The notes under the pieces are model-generated. The model ran no database searches. It was not told the DNA's origin and saw nothing but the letters and a program-made list of their open reading frames with translations. From CAZJBP01 sp964544115 (GTDB lineage: Bacteria > Verrucomicrobiota > Kiritimatiellia > UBA8416 > JADHWI01), in assembly GCA_964544115.1 (NCBI GenBank), contig CAZJBP010000105.1, positions 1-13,525 on the forward strand: a stretch of 13,525 bases of DNA, written 5' to 3'. This document shows, piece by piece, positions 7,951 to 13,395 of the stretch. Numbering within the stretch: position 1 is the stretch's first letter; each line of letters starts with the position of its first letter. The translations under genes were made by a program, and so were the position numbers.

Positions 7951-9258
7951 ATGTTCTTCAAGCCGCGAGATCCGAACAGCGGAAACATGTGGGACGTGTG
8001 GCTATATCACCACAACGGCACCTACTACTTCTACACGCTGTGCAACGACGGGAAGCGCTGGCAGTGCGACAACTTCTCGATGGCGACCTCTCTGGACGGC
8101 GTCCACTGGACCGAGTTGGGTCCCATCCTGAAGAAGGACGATAACGTGGAGTGGATGGGAACCGGCTCGACGTGGCGGAATCCCGTCCCCGGCGCCGGCC
8201 CTGCGTTCCAGCTCAACTACTCCTTCTGGATCGGCGAGCGCCAGACGATCTTTTTCGCGCAGTCCGACGACCTGGTCCACTGGACCCGGTGCGGCAAGGA
8301 CGTCGAGTTTGTTCAGGACGAGCGCTGGTACGAGCGCAACGGGCGCTGGGACAGCATCTGGACGATTGAACGCCCCGGCGGCGGCCTCTACGGGTACTGG
8401 ACCGCCACGCCGAAGAAAGAGACGGGCGGGCAGTTCGGGTTCGGCGAATCCATGGACGGCATAACCTGGAAAGCGCTCGAACCGCCGAAGGTGAGCGGCG
8501 TCGGCGTCGGCGAACTCGGCGCCGTGGAGAAGGTCGGCGAGCGCTACGTCGCCCTCTTCGGCACGAACAGTCACATGGAAACGCTGGTCGCCGACCAGCC
8601 GCAGGGTCCGTTCACGGTGGTGGACCGGAACAAGATCGTGCTCGGCGGCCACACATATTACGCGCGGTTCTTTCAGTCCCCGTCCGGCCTCCTCGTCTGT
8701 CACCACTCCATCGCCCGCGACGGCGAGGTGTACTTCGGACACCTCAAGGGAACGCACTTCGACGCCGAAGGCACGCTGCGGCTGACGTGGTGGCCGGGGA
8801 ACGAGGCGCTGAAGCACAAGCCGATCACGGTGCCGCCGCTCGCCGCCGGCGGGAACGGCCCCATCCGCATGTTGAGCCGCAAACTGGACATCGCGGCGGG
8901 CATCGTGCTCGAATGCACACTGCGGCTTCCCAAGCCGCTGGGCGCGCCGCGCGGCCTTTACATTGAACACGGCAAGGGCGTCGGCACAGCGATCCTCTTC
9001 AACAGCGAAGGCCGCGCAGAACTCGGTTCGGTGGCTGCCGACGGCTCCGGCTTCAAGGCCGAGAAGACCGTGGATCGCGAGTTGCCGTTCCGGGATCCTG
9101 CAAGATTCCGTCTCTTGCTGAAGGATGCGCTGCTTGAGATCTATTTGGATGACTTCCTGATCGAGTGCTACAGCCTGCCGGCCCCGGCCACGGGACGCAT
9201 CGGCCTGATCCCCGGCAACCAGCGGACTTCGATCGGTTCGTTGAAAGCGTGGAGATAA
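7951..9258 (+). CDS. GH32/GH43-like beta-propeller protein, paralog 2
   Basis: A 435-residue paralog of the protein at 5489, collinear over its whole length. It has MWDVW (Asp15), SLDGVHW, WMGTGSTWRNP, FFAQSDDLVHW, GRWDSIWTIERPGGGLYGYWTATPKKETGGQFGFGES, GVGELGAVEKVGERY (the conserved acid candidate) and the C-terminal YLDDFLIECYSLPAPATGRIG block. ATG 7951 aligns with the start of the other two copies. A GTG at 7936 forming a GTGA overlap with the preceding stop is a real alternative and would add five residues. No signal peptide is present. Its last third is nearly identical to paralog 3 at DNA level, while the 5' part is clearly diverged. It follows the UroD-like gene directly. Role: probably glycoside hydrolysis, phosphorolysis or binding in the cytoplasm on a related but not identical substrate. 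Confidence 0.8.
   Translation: MFFKPRDPNSGNMWDVWLYHHNGTYYFYTLCNDGKRWQCDNFSMATSLDGVHWTELGPILKKDDNVEWMGTGSTWRNPVPGAGPAFQLNYSFWIGERQTIFFAQSDDLVHWTRCGKDVEFVQDERWYERNGRWDSIWTIERPGGGLYGYWTATPKKETGGQFGFGESMDGITWKALEPPKVSGVGVGELGAVEKVGERYVALFGTNSHMETLVADQPQGPFTVVDRNKIVLGGHTYYARFFQSPSGLLVCHHSIARDGEVYFGHLKGTHFDAEGTLRLTWWPGNEALKHKPITVPPLAAGGNGPIRMLSRKLDIAAGIVLECTLRLPKPLGAPRGLYIEHGKGVGTAILFNSEGRAELGSVAADGSGFKAEKTVDRELPFRDPARFRLLLKDALLEIYLDDFLIECYSLPAPATGRIGLIPGNQRTSIGSLKAWR
8941..9210 (+). repeat. Near-identical segment shared by paralogs 2 and 3 (copy 2 side)
   Basis: Bases 8941-9210 align without gaps to 10287-10556 with 11 differences by hand count, and the first 60 bases are identical. The preceding 60 bases (8881-8940 against 10227-10286) show 14 differences. 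The sharp boundary indicates recent recombination or gene conversion between the copies. Confidence 0.85.
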
Positions 9259-9281
9259 ACACTTCCGTTGGAGCAAACGCC

Positions 9282-10604
9282 ATGTTCTACCAAGCGAAAC
9301 ACCCCAAGAGCCCATGGATGTGGGACGTGTGGATGTATCACCAAAATGACACCTACTACCTCTATTCGCTATGTGCCTCCGGGGGGGATGGCTTTGACAA
9401 CTTCTCCCTGGCAAGTTCACGAGATGGCGTGCATTGGAACGAAATAGGTCCCGTGCTTACCAAGGACGACGGAGTCAAGTGGATGGGCACCGGCTCGACG
9501 TGGCGGAATCCTATCCCCGCCGCCAAGCCGGAGTTCCAGCTTAACTACTCCTCCTGGATGGGGAACCGCGAGACGATCTTCTTCGCGCAATCCGACGATT
9601 TGATTCACTGGACGAAATGCGGAAAGAAGAATGAGTTCGTTCGCAACGAGCAGTGGTACGAACCCAAGGGACGATGGGATTGCATCTGGACAGTCGCGCG
9701 CCCCGGCGGCGGCCTCTACGGTTATTGGACTGCGACGCCCAAGCGTGAACTGGTCAACGAGCCAAGCGGACAGTTCGGTTTTGGGGAGTCGTTGGATGGC
9801 ATAACGTGGACGGCGTTGGAACCGCCCAAAGTCAGTGGTGTCGGCACCGGTGAAGTCGGGGCGGTCGAGAAGGTTGGCGAGCGATACGTCATGCTTTTCG
9901 GTTCGGATATGCGCATGATGACACTCGTGGCCGACAAGCCGCAGGGGCCTTTTTCCGTGGCTGCGAAGAATCCGGTGTTCCTGGGGGGGCACACCTACTT
10001 TGCGAGATTCCTCCGCGCGCCCTCCGGTTTGCTCGTCTGTCACCACACCATCGCCCGCCCCACGTACGGGAAGGTATCCGTCGGACTTCTGAAGGGGACG
10101 CACTTCGACGCCGAAGGCACGCTGCGTCTGACGTGGTGGCCGGGGAATGAGGTGCTGAAGCACACGCCGATCAAGGTGCCGCCGCTCGCCGCCGTCGGGA
10201 ACGGCCCCATCCGGATGCTCAGCCGCAAGCTGGACGCGGCGGCGGGGATCGTGCTCGAAGGCGCGTTGCGCCTGCCCGGGCCGCTCGGCGCGCCGCGCGG
10301 CCTTTACATTGAACACGGCAAGGGCGTCGGCACAGCGATCCTCTTCAACAGCGGAGGCCGCGCAGAACTCGGTTCGTTGGCTGCCGACGGCTCCGGCTTC
10401 AAGGCCGAGAAGACCGTGGATCGCGAGATGCCGTTCGGGGATCCTGCAAGATTCCGTCTCTTACTGCAGGATGCGCTGCTTGAGATCTACTTGGATGATT
10501 TCCTGATCGAGTGCTACAGCCTGCCGACCCCGGCCACAGGACGCATCGGCCTCATCGGCGGCGGCTGCCCCGCCGCCGTCAGCGTGCTCGCGGCCTGGCG
10601 GTGA
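9282..10604 (+). CDS. GH32/GH43-like beta-propeller protein, paralog 3
   Basis: The third paralog (440 residues) starts at ATG 9282 with GGAG nine bases upstream, 23 bases after paralog 2. The same motifs are present: MWDVW (Asp15), SRDGVHW, WMGTGSTWRNP, FFAQSDDLIHW, GVGTGEVGAVEKVGERY and YLDDFLIECYSLPTPATGRIG. Relative to the others it has two small insertions: a loop in TPKRELVNEPSGQFGF (about 152-165) and ARPTYGKVS in place of ARDGKVS. Its extreme C-terminus also differs (GLIGGGCPAAVSVLAAWR against GLIPGNQRTSIGSLKAWR). Its 5' half has a lower GC content and more divergent codons than copies 1 and 2, whereas the final 270 bases match copy 2. It is the last gene of the operon; 42 bases further on the cassette array begins. 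Likely cytoplasmic, activity unproven. Confidence 0.8.
   Translation: MFYQAKHPKSPWMWDVWMYHQNDTYYLYSLCASGGDGFDNFSLASSRDGVHWNEIGPVLTKDDGVKWMGTGSTWRNPIPAAKPEFQLNYSSWMGNRETIFFAQSDDLIHWTKCGKKNEFVRNEQWYEPKGRWDCIWTVARPGGGLYGYWTATPKRELVNEPSGQFGFGESLDGITWTALEPPKVSGVGTGEVGAVEKVGERYVMLFGSDMRMMTLVADKPQGPFSVAAKNPVFLGGHTYFARFLRAPSGLLVCHHTIARPTYGKVSVGLLKGTHFDAEGTLRLTWWPGNEVLKHTPIKVPPLAAVGNGPIRMLSRKLDAAAGIVLEGALRLPGPLGAPRGLYIEHGKGVGTAILFNSGGRAELGSLAADGSGFKAEKTVDREMPFGDPARFRLLLQDALLEIYLDDFLIECYSLPTPATGRIGLIGGGCPAAVSVLAAWR
10287..10556 (+). repeat. Near-identical segment shared by paralogs 2 and 3 (copy 3 side)
   Basis: Partner of the segment at 8941-9210, offset by 1346 bases. Identity collapses just after it, where the GLIPGN end of copy 2 is replaced by GLIGGG in copy 3. 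Confidence 0.85.
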
Positions 10605-10646
10605 CTGGAGCAGAGGCGGCCGGCCGCGCGTCCCGCACGCCCCAGA

Positions 10647-10706
10647 GCCGAACGTCGCCGGTGGGGTTCAGCGCGAAGCGACGTCACCACCACCGGCTGG
10701 TTGTCC
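10647..10706 (-). repeat. attC-like site 1 (after the AbrB-type VapBC cassette)
   Basis: The ends are GCCGAAC (10647-10653) and GTTGTCC (10700-10706). A perfect 8-bp stem pairs GCCGGTGG (10657-10664) with CCACCGGC (10690-10697), extended by GG/CC with one extrahelical A at 10689. The vapC stop (10711-10713) is four bases away. The outer core bases beyond AAC/GTT pair poorly, so this is the most degenerate site. It marks the left boundary of the array. Confidence 0.6.
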
Positions 10707-10710
10707 CGGG

Positions 10711-11109
10711 TCATCTCAGCAGGTTGAAGAAAGGTAGTTTGGCGGCTCCTTTGTCGAATGTGATGCCGCTTTCGCAACCAAGGGCACGTGCGGATTGCGC
10801 GATAAGGATGTCGGCGAGGTCTGCGCTGTATTCCGCTCCCTCGGCAAGAAGACGTTCCACGACTTCGTTTGCCTGGAACTCGAACACAGGCATCTGCCGC
10901 ATGGCCCGGATGGCGTCCAGTATCTCGGCTCGCGTTTTGTCGTATGCGCTTTCGAGAACCCAGATCGTCTCCAGGACCACGAGAAGAGGAATCAGCAGAC
11001 GCTCCCGTTTCTCTTCGGCTTGCTTGAGTCGCCTGCGGGCCAGCTCGGACTGCTTCTCGTCATCGCGAACGAGAAAACGAACGATGATGTTCGTATCGAC
11101 CGCGATCAT
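10711..11109 (-). CDS. vapC: PIN-domain toxin (VapC family)
   Basis: This 132-residue PIN-domain protein is the ribonuclease half of a type II toxin-antitoxin pair. The PIN acidic residues are visible: Asp5 in MIAVDTNIIVRFLV, Glu47 in LLVVLETIWVL, Asp100 in SADLADILIA and Asp119 in GITFDKGAAKL. Length is typical (about 130). Its ATG overlaps the TGA of the upstream antitoxin gene by four bases (ATGA), giving translational coupling. The stop lies four bases from attC-like site 1, as expected for a compact integron cassette. Substrate RNA is unknown; VapC proteins usually cut tRNA or rRNA. Assignment to the family is firm; cellular effect is inferred. Confidence 0.93.
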   Translation of the reverse strand: MIAVDTNIIVRFLVRDDEKQSELARRRLKQAEEKRERLLIPLLVVLETIWVLESAYDKTRAEILDAIRAMRQMPVFEFQANEVVERLLAEGAEYSADLADILIAQSARALGCESGITFDKGAAKLPFFNLLR

Positions 11110-11354
11110 CGCTCTCGACTCCTCATGCGCTTCGCCACGGCGGCGTTCATCTCATCAATGCTTCTGCACGGCTGAACAGGGCTGTGGAGCCGTCCGAACA
11201 CTTCGTCAACGGATTTCGTGAGGGGTTGCAGTACCGCCTCCGCGTCTCCGTGGACAATAAACATGACCCGGTCGCCTGCGTGCAGGTGAAGCGAATCCCG
11301 CACCACCTTAGGGATCGTGAGCTGCCCCTTACTTGTCAACGTCGCCGTAACCAT
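11106..11354 (-). CDS. vapB: AbrB/SpoVT-type antitoxin (VapB)
   Basis: This 82-residue protein has an N-terminal SpoVT/AbrB swapped-hairpin DNA-binding domain (residues 1-47: TATLTSKGQLTIPKVVRD...HAGDRVMFIV) and a C-terminal tail (about 48-82, VDEVFGRLHSP...SIDEMNAAVAKRM) that would wrap and neutralise the toxin. It is the first gene of the pair and overlaps vapC. It has a strong ribosome site, AAGGAGG, five to six bases before the ATG. A 34-base inverted repeat covers this site and the putative -10, consistent with autorepression by the VapBC complex. Different antitoxin family from the second module in the same array. Confidence 0.93.
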   Translation of the reverse strand: MVTATLTSKGQLTIPKVVRDSLHLHAGDRVMFIVHGDAEAVLQPLTKSVDEVFGRLHSPVQPCRSIDEMNAAVAKRMRSRER

Positions 11355-11363
11355 CGCAGCCTC

Positions 11364-11397
11364 CTTACTTCCATAGTACTCCTTACATGGTAGTAAG
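11364..11397 (-). promoter_or_regulatory. Operator-like inverted repeat upstream of the AbrB-type vapBC
   Basis: CTTACTTCCATAGTA (11364-11378) faces TACATGGTAGTAAG (11384-11397) around a CTCCT centre. The arms match except for one substitution and one indel. The left arm overlaps the Shine-Dalgarno sequence of vapB (11360-11366) and the right arm overlaps the putative -10. This is a likely binding site for the AbrB-type antitoxin or the VapBC complex. Confidence 0.6.
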
Positions 11398-11415
11398 ACG
11401 TTGCACAGAGATCAA
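11387..11415 (-). promoter_or_regulatory. Putative promoter of the AbrB-type vapBC
   Basis: On the minus strand TTGATC (11410-11415) is followed after exactly 17 bases by TACCAT (11387-11392), sharing four of six bases with each sigma-70 consensus box (the -35 shares TTGA). It lies inside the cassette leader and overlaps the operator-like repeat, so this cassette can be expressed without an external integron promoter. Confidence 0.5.
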
Positions 11416-11427
11416 GCGTCATCTCGG

Positions 11428-11487
11428 GCATAACGTGCCGGCTCTGGCTACGAGCGGTGCGAGCTAGCCAGCAGCCGGATGTTGGCC
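11428..11487 (-). repeat. attC-like site 2 (after the RHH-type VapBC cassette)
   Basis: The ends are GCATAAC (11428-11434) and GTTGGCC (11481-11487). The stem pairs CCGGCT (11438-11443) with AGCCGG (11473-11478) and CTGGCT (11444-11449) with AGCCAG (11466-11471). A single extrahelical C at 11472 is the hallmark asymmetry of attC sites. The stop codon of the neighbouring vapC (11464-11466) lies inside the stem, so the last residues of the toxin are encoded by the site. This is the clearest attC-like structure in the window. Confidence 0.75.
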
Positions 11488-11841
11488 GAACTCGATTCCG
11501 AGATGCGCAGCGGCGAGTCGGAGGCCTTTGTCTGCCGTCCAGATCGAATCACCGGCAATCGTCGCAGACGCCAACAAGTGTATGTCAACAAGACCGAGCC
11601 CTCGCCCCATGAGTCTGTGCCGTTCGATGTAGAACAAGATCTCATCGTCGGCCGCCTTCGGCGCCGTGGGAAGGGAATGCAGCAACGCGATGATTTCTTT
11701 GCGATTAACCAAGTTCCCGCAGGAAAGCTCCCCAACCACGAACGGATGCACCACGACCTGTTCCAGGTCGAGAAGCTGCGCGAGCAGCTTCGAGGGAACT
11801 CGCAGGTGGTTGATCCAGACCGAAGTATCGACCAGGATCAC
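11464..11841 (-). CDS. vapC: PIN-domain toxin (VapC family), second module
   Basis: A 125-residue PIN ribonuclease toxin. The acidic residues are Asp5 (MILVDTSVWINHLR), Glu38 (FVVGELSCGNL), Asp86 (GLGLVDIHLLASA) and Asp104 (IWTADKGLRLAA). The GLGLVDIHLLASA...IWTADK pattern is characteristic of the VapC subgroup that partners with MRTTLNID-type antitoxins. The start overlaps the antitoxin stop by four bases. The C-terminal HPAAG and stop run into attC-like site 2. It is not closely similar to the other VapC in this array, so the two modules are independent acquisitions and not duplicates. Confidence 0.94.
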   Translation of the reverse strand: MILVDTSVWINHLRVPSKLLAQLLDLEQVVVHPFVVGELSCGNLVNRKEIIALLHSLPTAPKAADDEILFYIERHRLMGRGLGLVDIHLLASATIAGDSIWTADKGLRLAAAHLGIEFGQHPAAG

Positions 11842-12032
11842 GACGCGAATCTCCGCCTCGGAATGGACCGAGCCTGTTTCTCTGTTCCTCCGAGCGCCGC
11901 CAATCGTTGGGCACTCTTCCGCGCAACCAGCGATTCAAGCCCCATTCGAATCAACGCCGTTTTTTCGCTAACACCGGTCAACTGGGTCGCCCGCTTCAGA
12001 ATGTCGTCATCAATGTTGAGTGTCGTTCTCAT
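11838..12032 (-). CDS. vapB: VapB-type (ribbon-helix-helix) antitoxin
   Basis: A 64-residue antitoxin beginning MRTTLNIDDDILKRATQLTGVSEKTALIRMGLESL, the standard N-terminal DNA-binding block of the VapB family with MRTTLNID start. The tail (RKSAQRLAALGGTEKQARSIPRRRF) matches the toxin-binding end of this family. I chose ATG 12030-12032 because the family starts at MRTTL; an in-frame TTG at 12068 would add 12 unrelated residues and coincides with a likely -35 box. No Shine-Dalgarno sequence precedes the ATG, so the message may be leaderless. A palindromic stretch sits directly upstream. Confidence 0.92.
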   Translation of the reverse strand: MRTTLNIDDDILKRATQLTGVSEKTALIRMGLESLVARKSAQRLAALGGTEKQARSIPRRRFAS

Positions 12033-12068
12033 GCATATACGTATGCCATATTCGTCTGCATCCGTCAA
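12033..12068 (-). promoter_or_regulatory. Putative promoter/operator of the RHH-type vapBC
   Basis: On the minus strand TTGACG (12063-12068) is a good -35. Seventeen bases on is CATACG (12040-12045), a weak -10, lying within GCATA-TACG-TATGC (12033-12046), a 5-bp inverted repeat immediately before the antitoxin ATG. Autoregulation by the VapB RHH domain is the obvious reading, but the -10 is poor. Confidence 0.35.
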
Positions 12069-12070
12069 GC

Positions 12071-12149
12071 GGCCAACGCCTCACATCACTGTTTGTGACG
12101 AACCGCGCAAAGCGCGGACCGGCAAATACCGTGGATGTGAATGTTGGGC
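12071..12149 (-). repeat. attC-like site 3 (between membrane-protein cassette and RHH-type VapBC cassette)
   Basis: The ends are GGCCAAC (12071-12077) and GTTGGGC (12143-12149). The outer stem pairs TCACATC (12081-12087) with GATGTGA (12134-12140) and continues as AC/GT with a bulged base. An inner stem pairs TTTG (12092-12095) with CAAA (12123-12126), and a terminal hairpin pairs CCGCGC (12103-12108) with GCGCGG (12112-12117) around AAA. At 79 bases it is the longest of the five sites. Confidence 0.7.
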
Positions 12150-12151
12150 TG

Positions 12152-12577
12152 TCATTCGAAGTGCAACGAAATCATGTCGATACTGTCCCAACAAAGCAGG
12201 ACGACCAAGAGCGAACCCGCAACCATTGCCACTGGTACATAGCGAAGCACCTTGGGCGCGGGCGTGCAGCGGGCAAACACCAGCGCACCGCCAATTGAGA
12301 GGCCGATCCAGGGAACCAACACAAAGGGAGCCGAGAACCAGTACAGGAGTTCCCCCCGAAACCTGCGGCCAGGCGTACCACCGGGAGGGGAGTAGTAACC
12401 GTCCACTTCAGTGTGGCCCGGAAAGAGCTCGTATCCGATCACCTTGCCCCCGGCACGAGCTTGGGCCGCTCCGACGACTTGATCGGCCTCAAGACAGGCG
12501 AACAGCAGAAACCCATTGAGTAACAGGATCAGGAACGGAACCCAGTATAATACGTTCGTTTTCACGTTCTGATCCAT
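12152..12577 (-). CDS. Cassette-encoded membrane protein of unknown function (141 aa)
   Basis: I do not recognise this 141-residue protein. Three hydrophobic segments are visible at about 9-28 (VLYWVPFLILLLNGFLLFAC), 77-101 (LLYWFSAPFVLVPWIGLSIGGALVF) and 112-130 (RYVPVAMVAGSLLVVLLCW). A polar loop of about 45 residues (29-75) between the first two contains GYYSPPGGTPGRRFRGELLYW. The ATG lies only three bases after the GTTGGGC core of site 4 and the stop is two bases from the core of site 3, so the gene fills its cassette completely. No Shine-Dalgarno sequence is evident; expression probably depends on an upstream array promoter. Confidence 0.75.
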   Translation of the reverse strand: MDQNVKTNVLYWVPFLILLLNGFLLFACLEADQVVGAAQARAGGKVIGYELFPGHTEVDGYYSPPGGTPGRRFRGELLYWFSAPFVLVPWIGLSIGGALVFARCTPAPKVLRYVPVAMVAGSLLVVLLCWDSIDMISLHFE

Positions 12578-12580
12578 TCA

Positions 12581-12632
12581 GCCCAACGCCTACGGGTCAG
12601 CGGCGGCACGCCGCTGCAGCCGTTTGTTGGCT
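12581..12632 (-). repeat. attC-like site 4 (between two membrane-protein cassettes)
   Basis: The ends are GCCCAAC (12581-12587) and GTTGGCT (12626-12632). The central hairpin is a perfect 8-bp stem, CAGCGGCG (12598-12605) with CGCCGCTG (12609-12616) around GCA, flanked by CGG (12593-12595) pairing with CCG (12620-12622). At 52 bases it is a short attC. Taken alone it could pass for a terminator hairpin, but no U tract follows. Confidence 0.7.
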
Positions 12633-12676
12633 GGCTGTTGTCACTTAGTGTGGCCTGGCACGGTTCCGTTGGCTAC

Positions 12677-13000
12677 TCATTGGTTCCGATCCACTCCGTA
12701 CACTTTCTTGTCTGCGATAGCCTTGAGCTTGAGAAACGTCCACACGAGCAGTGCGACGAGAAACGAGTTTAGAACAAGCAAGACAGGGAAGAGCGCAAGG
12801 TGGGGGTATCCCCACCACAAATAAGCGCCAAGCATGCTTAACGGCAAGCTGAGAAACATCCCCACTGTCCCGAACGGTGCTGCTACTTCGGGTGAATCAA
12901 AGAACCACAGAATGGCGAATGCTACGGCGTATCCAATGAAACCTACTATGCACAGGATCATACCGAAACGGATTGCTGTTCTTGAAGGGCCGGCTTTCAT
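12677..13000 (-). CDS. Cassette-encoded membrane protein of unknown function (107 aa)
   Basis: An unrecognised 107-residue protein with three predicted membrane segments: 12-34 (FGMILCIVGFIGYAVAFAILWFF), 42-62 (PFGTVGMFLSLPLSMLGAYLW) and 68-90 (HLALFPVLLVLNSFLVALLVWTF). It ends in a basic tail (KLKAIADKKVYGVDRNQ) that should be cytoplasmic. Base composition is close to 50% GC in the counted lines, clearly lower than in the hydrolase operon. There is a 17-base spacer from site 5 to the ATG with no clear ribosome site, and a 44-base spacer from the stop to site 4. Function unknown. Confidence 0.75.
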   Translation of the reverse strand: MKAGPSRTAIRFGMILCIVGFIGYAVAFAILWFFDSPEVAAPFGTVGMFLSLPLSMLGAYLWWGYPHLALFPVLLVLNSFLVALLVWTFLKLKAIADKKVYGVDRNQ

Positions 13001-13016
13001 TTCTATCTAATCCAAG

Positions 13017-13087
13017 CGCCAACGTGACGCCTCACCGGACGGCGAACCCGCCGCGGGTGAGCCGTACGGTGAAGGCGATGGTTCGAG
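13017..13087 (-). repeat. attC-like site 5 (between two membrane-protein cassettes)
   Basis: The ends are CGCCAAC (13017-13023) and GTTCGAG (13081-13087). The stem pairs CGCCT (13028-13032) with AGGCG (13073-13077) and CACCG (13033-13037) with CGGTG (13067-13071), leaving one extrahelical A (13072). Inside, ACGGC (13039-13043) pairs with GCCGT (13061-13065), and ACCCG (13046-13050) with CGGGT (13054-13058). The arrangement matches folded single-strand attC sites well. Confidence 0.75.
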
Positions 13088-13092
13088 GCTCC

Positions 13093-13383
13093 TCAATCAC
13101 TGAGCATCCACTGTATGACCAGCGTCATGGTGACCAACCCCGGCAATGAACCAAGGAGGGGCAGGATGAATCGTGCTCTGTCACGACCGTGCGCCCTGAA
13201 GACCCCCTTGAGGACGAGAACTACGGGAAGAACGGAGCAGAGGACGGCGGGAAGGAAAGCCCAAGCCGTGAACGTGAAGAGACATAGTAGGCAAACCCAG
13301 ACCCAAGGAAGACTGTAGATCGCCTGTCGAGCGTCATGGACGGCGTCGATGTGGTTCAGTCTGATTTGCAGTGCTCCGTTCAT
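13093..13383 (-). CDS. Cassette-encoded membrane protein of unknown function (96 aa)
   Basis: An unrecognised 96-residue protein with three hydrophobic segments at about 25-44 (LPWVWVCLLCLFTFTAWAFL), 45-62 (PAVLCSVLPVVLVLKGVF) and 72-93 (FILPLLGSLPGLVTMTLVIQWML). The polar stretch FRAHGRDRAR separates the last two. The N-terminal 24 residues are amphipathic. The ATG at 13381-13383 has GAGG about 11 bases upstream, and this GAGG is part of the crossover core GTTCGAGGC. The stop is five bases from site 5. If the site at 13396-13411 is attI, this is the first cassette of the array. Confidence 0.72.
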   Translation of the reverse strand: MNGALQIRLNHIDAVHDARQAIYSLPWVWVCLLCLFTFTAWAFLPAVLCSVLPVVLVLKGVFRAHGRDRARFILPLLGSLPGLVTMTLVIQWMLSD

Positions 13384-13395
13384 TGTGTCGTCTGC

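Noticed and set aside
8002..9420. 472-codon minus-strand frame opposite propeller paralog 2
   Set aside because: Equivalent antisense frames exist opposite all three paralogs because they share sequence; the sense strand has all the motifs.
11479..12519. 346-codon plus-strand frame through the cassettes
   Set aside because: It spans two attC-like sites and lies antisense to vapC, vapB and a membrane protein; no family pattern.
10647..13087. The five hairpins as ordinary rho-independent terminators or a CRISPR/REP array
   Set aside because: No U tracts follow the stems, the stem sequences all differ (so not REP or CRISPR), and the AAC/GTT ends and cassette-core matches fit attC better.
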